In this document: positions 10,106 through 19,952 of the stretch, piece by piece | Position numbering within the stretch: the first letter of the stretch is position 1 | How the letters are laid out: every line of letters starts with the position of its first letter | Assembly: GCF_034424155.1 (NCBI RefSeq) | Contig: NZ_CP139992.1 | Span: 3,116,012 to 3,180,011 of the forward strand | Direction: 5' to 3' | Source of the DNA: Hafnia alvei | Lineage (GTDB): Bacteria > Pseudomonadota > Gammaproteobacteria > Enterobacterales > Enterobacteriaceae | DNA: 64,000 bases | Program-made: the position numbers and the translations under genes | The notes under the pieces: generated by a model | The model's database searches: none | Told to the model about the DNA's origin: nothing | The model's input: the letters and a program-made list of their open reading frames with translations, nothing else

Positions 10106-10458
10106 AAATATTACTCACTGAATCACCTTGGAAGGATGGTGGCCTGAGAAATCAAATTTGAACACTCGTGCATAGAGCATAGGCTAAAAATATAGCATGC
10201 CAGCAAATAGGCTTAGAGAGAGATTGTCTTAAAATCGGCTCCATTAAAAATCTCTTAGTTAAATCGCACTTATCGTTCAAATAGCGCCTGTAACAAAACG
10301 CTGCCGCTGCGCATTTTATCTTCCAGTGACTAAATGTTATACAGATCACACTATACTGCCAAAATCCTTTTAAAAGAGTACAATACGCCATCGATTTTTG
10401 GGGCGATGAGCCCGGTATTCGCAACTTATTAATAGCGTGAATTAAAGGTGAGGTTGTT
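10106..10458. other. Intergenic region between clsC and leuE
   Basis: 353 bp without a supported gene, holding the promoters of the two divergent genes. A 90-codon minus-strand frame at 10152-10424 lacks a ribosome-binding site and has no recognisable family, so I do not call it. No clear operator seen. Confidence 0.6.
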
Positions 10459-11094
10459 GTGTTTGAGAGCTATGGTGTACTCAATATCTGGACGTACGTT
10501 CTCGGTGCGATTTTCATCATTATGGTACCGGGGCCAAATACGCTGTTTGTACTCAAAACTGGTATTACGCGCGGCGTTAAAGAAGGTTACAAAGCCGCGC
10601 TAGCGGTCTTTATCGGTGATGCGGTTTTGATCTTTTGTGCCTATATCGGCATTGCGTCGCTGATCCGCTCTTCCCCATTTTTGTTTTCGCTGGTGAAAAT
10701 GCTCGGCGCGCTCTATCTGCTCTATCTTGGGCTGAAAATCCTGTACAGCACGCTGTCTAAAAAAGGTCAAAGCCAGAGCTCAGCGCACGAAGAACCTGAG
10801 CATGTTTTTCGTAAAGCGTTAACGCTGAGCTTAACCAACCCTAAGGCGATCCTGTTTTACGTATCGTTCTTCGTGCAGTTCATCGATATGAACTATGCAC
10901 ATAGCGGCATTTCCTTTGCAATTTTAGCGGTCATTTTAGAAATGATTAGCTTCTGCTATATGACGCTGTTGATCTTTTCCGGCGCTGCGCTAGCGCATTT
11001 CCTGAGCGAAAAGAAACGCCTCGCCAAACTGGGTAATTCGATGGTGGGTCTTTTATTCCTCGGATTTGCTACCAAACTTGCGACTTCTGCTTAA
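10459..11094 (+). CDS. leuE: Leucine exporter, LysE/RhtB family
   Basis: 211 residues, matching E. coli LeuE (212) nearly throughout: start [19 protein letters not shown], the family motif [11 protein letters not shown] at about residues 24-34, and [18 protein letters not shown] in the middle. Six hydrophobic segments typical of the LysE superfamily inner-membrane exporters. The start is GTG at 10459, preceded by AAAGGTGAGG at good spacing; the next in-frame ATG lies much later. Followed by a strong terminator. Confidence 0.92.
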   Translation: MFESYGVLNIWTYVLGAIFIIMVPGPNTLFVLKTGITRGVKEGYKAALAVFIGDAVLIFCAYIGIASLIRSSPFLFSLVKMLGALYLLYLGLKILYSTLSKKGQSQSSAHEEPEHVFRKALTLSLTNPKAILFYVSFFVQFIDMNYAHSGISFAILAVILEMISFCYMTLLIFSGAALAHFLSEKKRLAKLGNSMVGLLFLGFATKLATSA

Positions 11095-11112
11095 TACAAC
11101 ACGGCTTGAAGC

Positions 11113-11140
11113 AAAAGGCTCCTTTTCAGGAGCCTTTTTT
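11113..11140 (+). terminator. Terminator after leuE
   Basis: Stem AAAAGGCTCC / GGAGCCTTTT with loop TTTTCA and a T-rich tail. Confidence 0.9.
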
Positions 11141-11441
11141 GCGTGTTAGAGTTTCTCTTGCAGATATTTAATAAAGTCATTGTTTGCTTATTACGCAAAA
11201 CAGTTAAAGATCAAGAAAATTCATCGCCTCCCTTACAAACTCCATAATTTTTCCTTTCTTGTTTGTTATCCACACAAGTTTTTACCAAGTGTATATTTCA
11301 TATTTTTTTATTGAGATAACTTTACAAAAAAATATTTATTCTTATATGCGAGCTATTCTCTTTATTTTTAGGTCCAGTAGTATCATTACTCGTGAAATTA
11401 TCTTTTTTGTTTGTGCCAAGCCACAGACTAAGGTGACCAGA
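11141..11441. other. AT-rich leader region of the AraC-type gene
   Basis: About 300 bp of AT-rich DNA. The frame of the downstream regulator stays open back to 11259, but the encoded stretch is Phe/Ile-rich, unlike any regulator, and is best seen as leader and promoter DNA. No operator recognised. Confidence 0.5.
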
Positions 11442-11795
11442 TTGAGTACTAAAGGACAACATCAGCAACTGGTAGAAACACTGTCTGAATGGATAGAACA
11501 GAATTTAGATAAACGTATCGTGATTGATGATATTGCGAAGCGGGCGGGATATTCGAAATGGTATCTACAGCGATTATTTAAAGAGGTGACAGGCGATAAC
11601 TTAGCGTCTTATGTTCGCCATCGCCGATTGATGCGCGCCGCAGCAGAATTAAAACGGACGGATAAGAAAATTATGGATATAACACTGCAATATGGTTTTG
11701 AAAGCCAGCAGACCTTTACCCGCGCCTTCAAGCGACGCTTTGGGACTTCACCGGGGGTATTCAGACAGGCTCCATCCTCCATGTATGAGAATTAA
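11442..11795 (+). CDS. MarA/SoxS/Rob-type AraC-family regulator
   Basis: About 117 residues from a TTG start at 11442 with AAGGTG six bases before it; an in-frame ATG at 11259 would add 61 atypical residues. The protein is a stand-alone AraC DNA-binding domain with two helix-turn-helix motifs: DDIAKRAGYSKWYLQRLFKE and DITLQYGFESQQTFTRAFKRRFG. These are hallmarks of the MarA/SoxS/RamA/TetD group, which activates stress and multidrug-efflux genes. There is no effector domain, so activity is likely controlled by its own synthesis. I cannot decide which named member it is; the core looks closest to TetD and RamA-like proteins. Confidence 0.8.
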   Translation: MSTKGQHQQLVETLSEWIEQNLDKRIVIDDIAKRAGYSKWYLQRLFKEVTGDNLASYVRHRRLMRAAAELKRTDKKIMDITLQYGFESQQTFTRAFKRRFGTSPGVFRQAPSSMYEN

Positions 11796-11873
11796 AATGA
11801 GTGATAATTCCTATAGGATCAAAAAATTTATCTTAATCTCACCTCATGTTTATCAGAGCGAGTATTTATTAGA

Positions 11874-11897
11874 GCGAGGAGAAACACCCTCCTCGCT
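11874..11897. terminator. Weak hairpin between convergent regulator and ecotin genes
   Basis: GCGAGGAG / CTCCTCGC stem around an A/C-rich loop, without a clean T run. Could serve either gene. Confidence 0.35.
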
Positions 11898-11930
11898 GCT
11901 ATTCATGATTCAATAACGTGTTATGCGTCG

Positions 11931-12443
11931 TTATTTTTTGACAGAATCTTGAATCTTAGTGTCTGCCTGCCATACACGATATTTCACATCAACACCCTGC
12001 GGCACATAGACTACGATTGGCAAACGGCTGTTATAACGCTGCATGGCGGAATCACCCAAGTTTGCCGTAACAAACTGGCTGTGCTTGGTGTTATCAGGGC
12101 AAGCCATCATGGTTGATGCAGGCTCTGAAATTTTTTCCATCACTAAGTAGTCATAACCCCAACCAGACAGCGTTTTGCTTTCCAGTTTGCCGCCCATCAT
12201 ATGGCGATTGCAGTCTACATCCATTGTTTTGCCAATCAGCAACTCAACTTTGAAGTCATTTTCATTTTCTTGCTTCGGTAAATAAATGACCTGACGGCTC
12301 ATGCCTTTTTCCGCTTGCGGATAAGGTGCAACTTTTTCCAGTGGCTGTTTGCTGAGATCGTCATTTGCACCCGCGGTAGCCGCGATAGCACCGGCAGAAG
12401 AAGCCAATAATAAGCTAGCCAATACGGCTGAAACCTTGTTCAT
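11931..12443 (-). CDS. eco: Ecotin, periplasmic serine protease inhibitor
   Basis: 170 residues with a Sec signal peptide (hydrophobic 5-20, likely cut after AIAA at 22). The reactive-site loop STMMACPD is present with Met112 at P1, as in E. coli ecotin, and Cys78/Cys115 are spaced as the conserved disulfide. The conserved [23 protein letters not shown] block follows. Ecotin dimers block trypsin-fold proteases such as neutrophil elastase and protect the cell from host enzymes. Monocistronic. Confidence 0.96.
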   Translation of the reverse strand: MNKVSAVLASLLLASSAGAIAATAGANDDLSKQPLEKVAPYPQAEKGMSRQVIYLPKQENENDFKVELLIGKTMDVDCNRHMMGGKLESKTLSGWGYDYLVMEKISEPASTMMACPDNTKHSQFVTANLGDSAMQRYNSRLPIVVYVPQGVDVKYRVWQADTKIQDSVKK

Positions 12444-12605
12444 AATATGTCCCTACATACAGATAATGATATTAATGTCACTACGTTAGCATAGCGTGGC
12501 AAAAAACATTATAGGTCAATTCTGATTAATTCACGTTGCTGATGTAGTCATATTTTATATTTCAAAAGAAAACTCCGAATAAATGAATATGTGATGTTTA
12601 GACAT

Positions 12606-12636
12606 AAAAAAAGGCTATTCCGTAAACGGAACAGCC
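12606..12636 (-). terminator. Terminator after ybiT
   Basis: Read on the minus strand: stem GGCTGTTCCG / CGGAATAGCC with loop TTTA, then seven T. Lies 33 bp beyond the ybiT stop. Confidence 0.88.
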
Positions 12637-12668
12637 TGATTAATTCAGCTAGGATAATTTATGAATAA

Positions 12669-14261
12669 TTATTCAGCGCCTTGGCTGCGCAGATAATCTT
12701 CATAGTTACCAGAGAAATCAATCGTCTTGGTTGGCGTAATTTCTAAAATACGCGTCGCCAGTGAACTAACAAATTCACGGTCATGGGAGACGAAGACCAA
12801 TGTGCCTTCGTACATTTCCAGCGCCATGTTGAGCGCTTCGATAGATTCCATATCCATGTGGTTCGTTGGTTCATCCATAACCAAGATATTTGGACGCTGC
12901 ATCATCAGCTTACCAAACAGCATACGACCCTTTTCACCACCGGACAGCACTTTGACCGACTTTTTAATATCGTCTTGGCTGAACAGCAAACGGCCAAGAT
13001 AGCCGCGAACAACCTGCTCGTCGTCGCTTGGCTGTTTCCACTGGCTCATCCAATCAAACAGGGTTAAATCTTCCGCAAATTCGCTTTCATGATCCTGTGC
13101 GTAGTAACCGATATTGGCGTTTTCAGACCATTTAGCAAAACCGCTATCTGGCTCAAGCTCGCCCACTAAGGTTTTCAGCAGCGTAGTTTTACCCACGCCG
13201 TTGGTACCAAGAACGGCTAGCTTGTCGCCCACTTCCAGCAACATACGCAGGTTTTTGAACAGCGGGCCATTATCAAAGCCTTTGCTTAAACCATCAATTT
13301 CCAACGCGTTACGGAACAGTTTTTTATCCTGTTCGAAGCGAATGAATGGGTTCTGGCGGCTAGAGGCTTTAACTTCGTCCAGCTTAATTTTATCAATCTG
13401 GCGAGCACGCGAAGTTGCCTGCTTAGATTTCGAGGCGTTCGCACTAAAGCGGCTAACAAACGACTGCAGTTCAGAAATCTGTGCTTTCTTTTTCGCGTTA
13501 TCAGACATCAAACGCTCGCGCGCCTGCGTTGCCGCCGTCATGTATTCGTCGTAGTTGCCCGGATAAACGCGCAGCTCGCCGTAATCCAAGTCAGCCATGT
13601 GCGTACACACCATATTCAGGAAGTGACGGTCATGGGAAATGATAATCATGGTGCTGTTGCGTTCGTTCAGCACGGTTTCCAGCCAACGAATGGTGTCGAT
13701 GTCCAAGTTGTTGGTTGGTTCGTCGAGCAGCAGAATGTCTGGGTTCGAGAACAGCGCCTGTGCCAGTAAAACACGCAGTTTCCAACCTGGTGCAATTTCA
13801 CTCATCAGGCCATAGTGTTGCTCAACGGGAATACCCACGCCCAGCAATAACTCGCCCGCACGCGACTCGGCGCTGTATCCATCCATCTCGCCATATACGA
13901 CTTCTAGATCGGCCACTTTATAGCCTTCTTCTTCCGTCATTTCTGGCAGCGCATAGATGCGATCGCGTTCGGCCTTCACGTCCCACAGTTCAGTGTGGCC
14001 CATGATAACGGTATCGATAACGGTATAGTTTTCGAATGCGAACTGATCCTGACGCAGTTTACCCAAACGTTCGTTCGGATCGAGGAACACGTTACCGCCG
14101 CTTGGCACTAAATCGCCGCCGAGGATTTTCATCAGCGTGGATTTACCGCAGCCGTTTGCCCCGATAAGACCATAGCGATTTCCGCCACCAAATTTGACAG
14201 AAATGTTTTCAAACAACGGCTTACTGCCGAACTGCATCGTGATGTTATTGCTGATTAACAA
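12669..14261 (-). CDS. ybiT: ABC-F family ATPase YbiT
   Basis: 530 residues when started at the TTG at 14261 ([17 protein letters not shown]), exactly the length and N-terminus of E. coli YbiT. The in-frame ATG further up, at 14360, would add 33 unrelated residues. Two ABC domains follow: Walker [10 protein letters not shown] and GTNGVGKTT, and an LSGGEKGR signature, with the ABC-F linker between them (residues about 240-320). No membrane domain. ABC-F proteins bind the ribosomal E site and act on stalled or starting ribosomes; the exact role of YbiT is not settled. The TTG start with only a weak AAGAG upstream suggests low translation. Confidence 0.92.
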   Translation of the reverse strand: MLISNNITMQFGSKPLFENISVKFGGGNRYGLIGANGCGKSTLMKILGGDLVPSGGNVFLDPNERLGKLRQDQFAFENYTVIDTVIMGHTELWDVKAERDRIYALPEMTEEEGYKVADLEVVYGEMDGYSAESRAGELLLGVGIPVEQHYGLMSEIAPGWKLRVLLAQALFSNPDILLLDEPTNNLDIDTIRWLETVLNERNSTMIIISHDRHFLNMVCTHMADLDYGELRVYPGNYDEYMTAATQARERLMSDNAKKKAQISELQSFVSRFSANASKSKQATSRARQIDKIKLDEVKASSRQNPFIRFEQDKKLFRNALEIDGLSKGFDNGPLFKNLRMLLEVGDKLAVLGTNGVGKTTLLKTLVGELEPDSGFAKWSENANIGYYAQDHESEFAEDLTLFDWMSQWKQPSDDEQVVRGYLGRLLFSQDDIKKSVKVLSGGEKGRMLFGKLMMQRPNILVMDEPTNHMDMESIEALNMALEMYEGTLVFVSHDREFVSSLATRILEITPTKTIDFSGNYEDYLRSQGAE

Positions 14262-14360
14262 GACTAGTACTCTTAAGAAATGTGATTTTGGGCACATTAT
14301 GCCATAAGTTGGCGTTTTTATCGCCCCTATGAACAAAGGGAATTCTGTTTTAACAGGCAA

Positions 14361-14388
14361 TAAAAAAGCGCTGGAATCATCCAGCGCC
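14361..14388 (-). terminator. Terminator after the amidohydrolase gene
   Basis: On the minus strand, GCGCTGG / CCAGCGC stem with loop ATGATT followed by six T. Confidence 0.88.
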
Positions 14389-14440
14389 CATAAACAAACA
14401 TCTCATCGTTTTCAAACGGCCATAGGCCAACTCATTGAAA

Positions 14441-16309
14441 TCAGAATGAGAAACAAGAGCAACCTAAAACGCCCCAAAATGCCTGCTCATCCGACACAGG
14501 AATTGCAGATTTACGTGCTTTATCATGAGAATGCCCATGCACACCACAAGAACCGCAGCATTGGTGCATCTGAGCCAAAACACCGGCTTTATTCTCAGCA
14601 GGTGGAGCCGAACGATAATGACCCGGAACCTTAACTACCGGAGACCAATCTGGCACCACCGGAATCGATGGCGGAGCTAACGGAGTGAACGCACCCGCGG
14701 CATATACCACTTTGCCATCCACGATCGTCATCACTGATTCGATACCTTTAATGGCCTCTTCCGCTACGCTGAAGAAATCTTGCGACAGCACCACCATATC
14801 CGCCAACTGTCCGGTCTTGATATGGCCTTTTTTGCCCTGTTCGTTAGAGAACCATGCGCTACCTGCAGTCCATAGATCCAAAGCCACGTCGCGTGGTAGA
14901 CGATTGTTATCATCGTACATCGCCATACCACCAACCGTTCGGCCCGAAACTAACCAATACAGCGCGGTCCACGGGTTATAGCTGGCAACGCGTGTGGCGT
15001 CAGTCCCCATGCCTACCGGCACGCCCATCTCCAACATTTTTTGGATCGGCGGGGTCTGTTTCACGGCGTCTTTGCCATAACGCTCAACGTAGTATTCGCC
15101 TTGGAACGCCATACGATGCTGAACCGCAATTCCACCGCCCAACGCTTTGACGCGCTCTATATTCTGCTCGGTAATAGTTTCAGCGTGGTCGAAGATCCAA
15201 TGCAGGCCATTGAATGGAATTTCACGATTCACTTTCTCGAATACGTTAAGCATGCGAGAAATCGATTCGTTATAAGTGGCGTGTAAACGGAACGGCCAGC
15301 GGTTTTCCACCAAATGGCGCACCACACGTTCCAATTCATCTTCCATACCTTCAGGTAAATCAGGACGAGGCTGGAGGAAATCTTCGAAGTCAGCGGCAGA
15401 AAACACCAACATTTCACCGGCACCGTTGGCACGATAGAAATCGGTGCCCTGCCCTGGCGTGAGCATATCGGTCCATTTCTGGAAATCTTCCAGCTCTTGC
15501 TTAGGACGCTGTGTGAAAAGGTTATAGGCGATACGTACCGTCATCTGCTTTTCATCATGCAGTTGCTGAATAATTTCGTAATCTTCAGGATAGTTTTGGA
15601 AACCACCGCCTGCATCAATGGCGCTGGTCACACCCAGACGGTTTAGCTCACGCATAAACTGACGGGTCGAGTTCACCTGCATTTCAAGCGGCAATTTTGG
15701 TCCCTTGGCCAGCGTTGCGTACAGGATCATGGCATTTGGTTTGGCGATCAGCATTCCCGTAGGATTGCCTTTAGCATCACGAACGATCTCACCACCGGCC
15801 GGATTTGGTGTGTCTTTGGTGTAGCCCACCGCTTTCAATGCGGCACGGTTTAAGAGTGCGCGATCGTAAAGATGTAGCACGAATACTGGAGTATCCGGCG
15901 CAGCATCATTCAGTTCTTCAATCGTTGGCATCCGGCGTTCAGCAAACTGAAACTCAGTCCAGCCCCCAACAACGCGAACCCACTGCGGCGATGGCGTTCT
16001 ATCCGCCTGATCTTTCAGCATACGCAGTGCATCAGCTAAAGATGGCACGCCTTCCCAACGCAGTTCAAGATTGTAATTCAGGCCGCCGCGAATCAGGTGC
16101 AGGTGGGAATCATTCAGACCAGGGATCACAGTATGGCCTTTTAAATCAACCAGCTGTGTGCCTTCACCGGCAAAACCCATCACGTAAGCAGTTGTGCCAA
16201 CAGCCAGAATTTTACCGTCTTTGATCGCCACCGCGTCGGCCAGCGGATTTTCTCGATCGAGCGTATGAAACTGACCATTAGTGAGTATCAGTGAAGCATT
16301 TTGAGACAT
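14441..16309 (-). CDS. Metal-dependent amidohydrolase (amidohydrolase_3 / YtcJ-like)
   Basis: About 622 residues from the ATG at 16309, chosen because AGGAG lies seven bases before it; an ATG six codons upstream is possible. The N-terminal motif GLNDSHLHL (about residue 70), a central DHAET and a late GMGTDATR give the histidines and aspartate of the amidohydrolase metal site. The layout is that of YtcJ-like amidohydrolase_3 enzymes; the substrate is unknown. The C-terminal 55 residues are odd: a Cys/His-rich stretch (HQCCGSCGVHGHSHD, later GCSCF) absent from typical members. It is followed on the same strand by nothing and preceded by the monooxygenase-like and isochorismatase-like genes, with which it probably forms an operon. 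Confidence 0.85.
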   Translation of the reverse strand: MSQNASLILTNGQFHTLDRENPLADAVAIKDGKILAVGTTAYVMGFAGEGTQLVDLKGHTVIPGLNDSHLHLIRGGLNYNLELRWEGVPSLADALRMLKDQADRTPSPQWVRVVGGWTEFQFAERRMPTIEELNDAAPDTPVFVLHLYDRALLNRAALKAVGYTKDTPNPAGGEIVRDAKGNPTGMLIAKPNAMILYATLAKGPKLPLEMQVNSTRQFMRELNRLGVTSAIDAGGGFQNYPEDYEIIQQLHDEKQMTVRIAYNLFTQRPKQELEDFQKWTDMLTPGQGTDFYRANGAGEMLVFSAADFEDFLQPRPDLPEGMEDELERVVRHLVENRWPFRLHATYNESISRMLNVFEKVNREIPFNGLHWIFDHAETITEQNIERVKALGGGIAVQHRMAFQGEYYVERYGKDAVKQTPPIQKMLEMGVPVGMGTDATRVASYNPWTALYWLVSGRTVGGMAMYDDNNRLPRDVALDLWTAGSAWFSNEQGKKGHIKTGQLADMVVLSQDFFSVAEEAIKGIESVMTIVDGKVVYAAGAFTPLAPPSIPVVPDWSPVVKVPGHYRSAPPAENKAGVLAQMHQCCGSCGVHGHSHDKARKSAIPVSDEQAFWGVLGCSCFSF

Positions 16310-16336
16310 AAGTCGTACTCCTATCACCTAGGTTGA

Positions 16337-16879
16337 CTATTTCTTCAGCCAGCCAGCAAATATGCGTGTAACCAATGGCATCCACATAAACACCACCAGC
16401 CCCACCACGCAGGCGTCATTAATAAAATGCAGCAGTAGCGTACCTTTAAGCTCAGGCAACAACATTCCGGTTATCCACGGCACCAGATTAGTACTGGGAA
16501 AGATCACCAGCAGCGTAATAAGAAACTGCTTCCATTTTTGCGGGCGTTTAACCGTAGGGGTGCTTGGCGTGAACCAAAATTCTGGTTCGGTACGAACTTC
16601 ATAGTGTTCTTCTTGCGCGAGGATCGGCTGGATTTCAGACACCAACTTTTTACGCAGATCGGAGTTGGTCCATGCGTAAAGATTATCCAGCGTATCGAAG
16701 CGGATCACGATGTTATAAGCTTCGCTTCCAGCCGTTGGCCGAATAACATGGACACCAAGATGCCCCGGAAATTGCTGCGCAGCAGGCATGATGCTGGCGA
16801 GCCATGCCTCATAAGCTATTGCCTGATTAGGTTGCAGATTATGCGTAATAATCAAGGTTACGGTATTGGTTGCTGCCAT
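16337..16879 (-). CDS. Antibiotic biosynthesis monooxygenase (ABM)-domain membrane protein
   Basis: About 180 residues from ATG 16879 (MAATNTVTLIITH, preceded by CAGGA); a Met 21 codons upstream also lies in frame but has a poorer context. Residues about 5-100 form a small ferredoxin-like ABM domain (WLASIMPAAQQFPGHLGVHVIRP, YNIVIRFDTLDNLYAWTNSD). Residues about 115-180 hold two hydrophobic membrane segments with the family sequence NLVPWITG. This fused ABM plus membrane form is common beside isochorismatase-like hydrolases; function unknown. The gap to the amidohydrolase start is 27 bp. Confidence 0.8.
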   Translation of the reverse strand: MAATNTVTLIITHNLQPNQAIAYEAWLASIMPAAQQFPGHLGVHVIRPTAGSEAYNIVIRFDTLDNLYAWTNSDLRKKLVSEIQPILAQEEHYEVRTEPEFWFTPSTPTVKRPQKWKQFLITLLVIFPSTNLVPWITGMLLPELKGTLLLHFINDACVVGLVVFMWMPLVTRIFAGWLKK

Positions 16880-16950
16880 GCTGGGGCATCCTGATTGGAA
16901 AAACGGAAGTGATTGAGGCGAGATAATCCCGCCCCATAGCAATCTACAGA

Positions 16951-17592
16951 TTAAGCTTTACGCTGCGGTGCACCGTGCACCAAGGTGTAAGCGTAATCAA
17001 CGCCCATACCGTAAGCGCCGCTATGTTCGCGCACCAAATCCATGACTGCGTCATAGGTTTCTTTACGCGCCCAGTCACGCTGGTACTCCAACAGAACCTG
17101 CTGCCAGGTCACTGGTACCGCACCGGCTTGAACCATACGGTCGATTGAACGCTCATGCGCGTCAACTGAAGTGCCACCAGAAGTATCCGTTACTACGTAA
17201 ACTTCAAAACCTTCTTCCAATGCCATCAGCGCAGGGAACGTCAGGCAAACTTCGGTCCACAGCGCAGAGATAACCAGTTTTTTACGGCCGGTCGCTTTAA
17301 CCGCGGCAACAAACGCTTTATCTTCCCATGAATTCATAGAAGTACGTTCAATAGGCGCAATTTCAGGATGAACAGCTAACAACTCTGGCCAGATATAGCC
17401 ACTGAAACTTTTAGTTTCAACAGAGGTGTAAATAGTCGGCACATTAAAAATCTTACCGGCTTTAGCTAATGCAACGGTGTTATTCTTCAAGGTTTGACGG
17501 TCAATATTCGCCACCCCAAAAGACATCTGCGGCTGATGGTCGATAAAAATCAGTGTTGAATTCTTTGGATCGAGCAATTCACGAATTGACAT
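16951..17592 (-). CDS. Isochorismatase-family cysteine hydrolase (YcaC-like)
   Basis: 213 residues. Cysteine hydrolase fold with Asp18 (LIFIDHQ), a basic residue near 83 and the nucleophile Cys116 (LWTEVCLTFPAL), then the EEGFEVYVVTDTSGG block. It resembles E. coli YcaC, whose substrate is unknown, along its whole length. First gene of the minus-strand cluster with the ABM protein and the amidohydrolase, facing a LysR gene that may regulate it. Confidence 0.85.
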   Translation of the reverse strand: MSIRELLDPKNSTLIFIDHQPQMSFGVANIDRQTLKNNTVALAKAGKIFNVPTIYTSVETKSFSGYIWPELLAVHPEIAPIERTSMNSWEDKAFVAAVKATGRKKLVISALWTEVCLTFPALMALEEGFEVYVVTDTSGGTSVDAHERSIDRMVQAGAVPVTWQQVLLEYQRDWARKETYDAVMDLVREHSGAYGMGVDYAYTLVHGAPQRKA

Positions 17593-18001
17593 GTAATATC
17601 CTTAATTTTCATTTAGTTGAATAATACTTTCGTACCTGTGATGAACGGACTACATGCTAGGTATTCACTGAATTAGTTGATAGCTGGAAATTTTTAACAA
17701 CTTATTAAGTTATTTTATGTTGCGTAAATTCTTATTTATTATTATCGCGCTAACAGTATTGTAGAGATTATTGCTTCACGCCAAGTTTCGAGATATCTTA
17801 ATTCAACGAAGAAACAGAATAATCACCTATACCTGCCAGTAATATATTGGTAACGTTCGTAATATTAATTACTTTATATATTCGTGACAGATTAAAGAAT
17901 ATTCCTAACATTATTTTTAAACAAAGATATTCCTAAACAAAGAAAACGACCAACACCGTACACTATGAGTAAATTTTATTTCTTAAAATTAGAAGGTTAC
18001 G
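17593..18001. other. Divergent promoter region, hydrolase / LysR
   Basis: 409 bp, AT-rich, no gene. It should hold the promoters of the minus-strand hydrolase operon and the plus-strand LysR gene. I could not settle on a single T-N11-A LysR box. Confidence 0.5.
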
Positions 18002-18916
18002 ATGCGCGTAAATTTGGATGTTCTACTGATTCTTGATGCACTGGAAAAACATGGTAGTTTTGCTGCAGCAGCCGAGTCGCTTTTTAAAACACCCGCAGCA
18101 CTAAGTTACATGGTGCAGAAATTTGAAAATGACCTCAGCATCAAACTCTTAGACCGTTCAGGTCATAGAGCAAAATTTACCGATACGGGAAAAATAGTAT
18201 TAGAAAAAGGCAGGATTTTACTGAGCGCCGCTCGTGAGTTAGAAAAACAGGCTGTCCAGATCGAATCTGGTTGGGAAAAGGAACTGACTATTGCGCTTGA
18301 CGGCTCATTCCCTTTCCATCTGTTGCTGCCCATGATTGAGGAGTTTTATCAGCTCAATTGTCTGACCCAGCTTAGATTTACCCACCATACTCTTTCCGGC
18401 TCATGGGAACAGCTGACTCAAAACGATGCTGATATTATTTTGGGCGCCATCAACGAACCCCCTACCTCAACGGAATTCTCTTACCAGATGTTAGGTATGT
18501 TGGAGAATGTGTTTGTTATATCACCCTCTCATCCCTTGGCCACCGCGGATGAGCCACTTGATCCACGCCTAATATGTACTCACCGCGCAATCGTTATCGG
18601 TGATACGGCTCGCTTCAGTACTGGGCAAGCCACCAACTATTTGCAGGAGCAGGAACGTATGGTGGTTTATGATTTTCATAATAAATTGCTGGCGCTCGTA
18701 TCAGGTTTAGGCTGTGGATTTATGCCACGCCATATTGTCGAACCTTATTTAAAAACGGGAACATTAGTTGCAAAAAAAACCACATCAAGCAGACAGAAAG
18801 ATCTGGCTTATCTGGGGTGGAACAACGCGTCTGAAGGCGTAGCATCTCGTTGGTGGCGTGAAAAAATTCTCGAAAGCGAGTTGATTAAATTTATGTATCA
18901 ATATGAAAAATCTTAA
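18002..18916 (+). CDS. LysR-family transcriptional regulator
   Basis: 304 residues. N-terminal winged helix-turn-helix (about 1-60: LLILDALEKHGSFAAAAESLFKTPAALSYMVQKFE) and a LysR substrate domain (about 90-295). AGAAGG precedes the ATG. The helix-turn-helix resembles the YhaJ/DhaJ-like subgroup, but effector and targets are unknown. Divergent from the YcaC-like hydrolase operon, which is its likely target. Confidence 0.88.
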   Translation: MRVNLDVLLILDALEKHGSFAAAAESLFKTPAALSYMVQKFENDLSIKLLDRSGHRAKFTDTGKIVLEKGRILLSAARELEKQAVQIESGWEKELTIALDGSFPFHLLLPMIEEFYQLNCLTQLRFTHHTLSGSWEQLTQNDADIILGAINEPPTSTEFSYQMLGMLENVFVISPSHPLATADEPLDPRLICTHRAIVIGDTARFSTGQATNYLQEQERMVVYDFHNKLLALVSGLGCGFMPRHIVEPYLKTGTLVAKKTTSSRQKDLAYLGWNNASEGVASRWWREKILESELIKFMYQYEKS

Positions 18917-18925
18917 CCTGTAATA

Positions 18926-19831
18926 TTATTCGACATACTGTTTACGGATCACCTCTGTCATCCAATCCATAAAAACCTGTACCCGCATGGCTAGGTTACG
19001 GCGATGTGGGTAAAGCAAAGAAACGGGCATAGCAGGGGCAGGTAGGTGTTCTAAAATTGAAACTAATGTCCCCGCTTGCAAAGCCTCTCGCACACCAATA
19101 ATCGGTACCTGAATAATGCCTAAGCCCACTATGCAGGCCGCAGAATAAGATTCAGTGCTGTTCACCGTCAGCGCCCCTTGCATATCCACTGCCTTAATAT
19201 CGCCTTGCGGCATAACGTAGGTAAACTTATCTCTTGGGGCACCTTGAGCGCTTTGATAATGGATCAGGTGATGACGCTGCAAATCCGCTGCGGTTTGCGG
19301 GCACCCCTGCTTTTCCAAATAGGCTGGGCTGGCACAATTCACCATTTGCAACTGACCTAAAGGGCGAGCAATGAGGCCAGAATCTTGCAAGGTCCCCACT
19401 CTCACCACACAGTCGAAACCTTCTTGAATTAAATCAACGCGCCTATCGCTGCTGCTAAGTTCTAATTCAAGCGCGGGATGCGCGGATAAAAAAGCGGCGA
19501 GTCCTTGCTGAACCACAATCTTGGCTAACCCGCTAGGCATATCCACGCGCAGACGCCCAGAGAGCGGAGCATTTGACGTGCGAAACATGCCCTCAAGCTC
19601 CTCGATATCTGCCAGCACATCTTGGCATCTCGCATAGCACCGCTGCCCATCTTGAGTTAGCGTTACCTTGCGCGTCGTGCGATGCAGAAGCTGGGTACCA
19701 AAATGATTTTCAAGCTGTTGAATCGCACCAGAAACCGCCCCCTTAGGTAACCCCATTCGATCCGCGGCACGACTAAAACTAGAAAGTTCGGCTACGCTGA
19801 TAAACACCTGCATCGCAGTGATTTTATCCAT
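18926..19831 (-). CDS. LysR-family transcriptional regulator
   Basis: 301 residues with the LysR helix-turn-helix (MQVFISVAELSSFSRAADRMGLPKGAVSGAIQQLE) and the substrate domain of the DmlR/AaeR-like group (GRLRVDMPSGLAK, FDCVVRVGTLQDSGLIARPLG). It is divergent from an SDR dehydrogenase gene 121 bp away, a very common pairing in which the regulator controls the dehydrogenase. Ends 9 bp from the end of the previous LysR gene on the other strand. Confidence 0.88.
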   Translation of the reverse strand: MDKITAMQVFISVAELSSFSRAADRMGLPKGAVSGAIQQLENHFGTQLLHRTTRKVTLTQDGQRCYARCQDVLADIEELEGMFRTSNAPLSGRLRVDMPSGLAKIVVQQGLAAFLSAHPALELELSSSDRRVDLIQEGFDCVVRVGTLQDSGLIARPLGQLQMVNCASPAYLEKQGCPQTAADLQRHHLIHYQSAQGAPRDKFTYVMPQGDIKAVDMQGALTVNSTESYSAACIVGLGIIQVPIIGVREALQAGTLVSILEHLPAPAMPVSLLYPHRRNLAMRVQVFMDWMTEVIRKQYVE

Positions 19832-19952
19832 TTTGATTATTCTTATTTTATGAACAGTATTGTCATATTTAGCACGTTTATTTCATTTCAAACAAACAAT
19901 ATGATTCCTGACATGGCCTGCATCGGCAGCGCCCCACACAAGGGTTATGAAC

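Noticed and set aside
10152-10424. 90-codon minus-strand gene upstream of leuE
   Set aside because: No ribosome site, no recognisable domain, AT-rich intergenic context holding promoters.
15805-16224. 139-codon plus-strand frame inside the amidohydrolase gene
   Set aside because: Shadow frame; the minus strand carries the full conserved enzyme.
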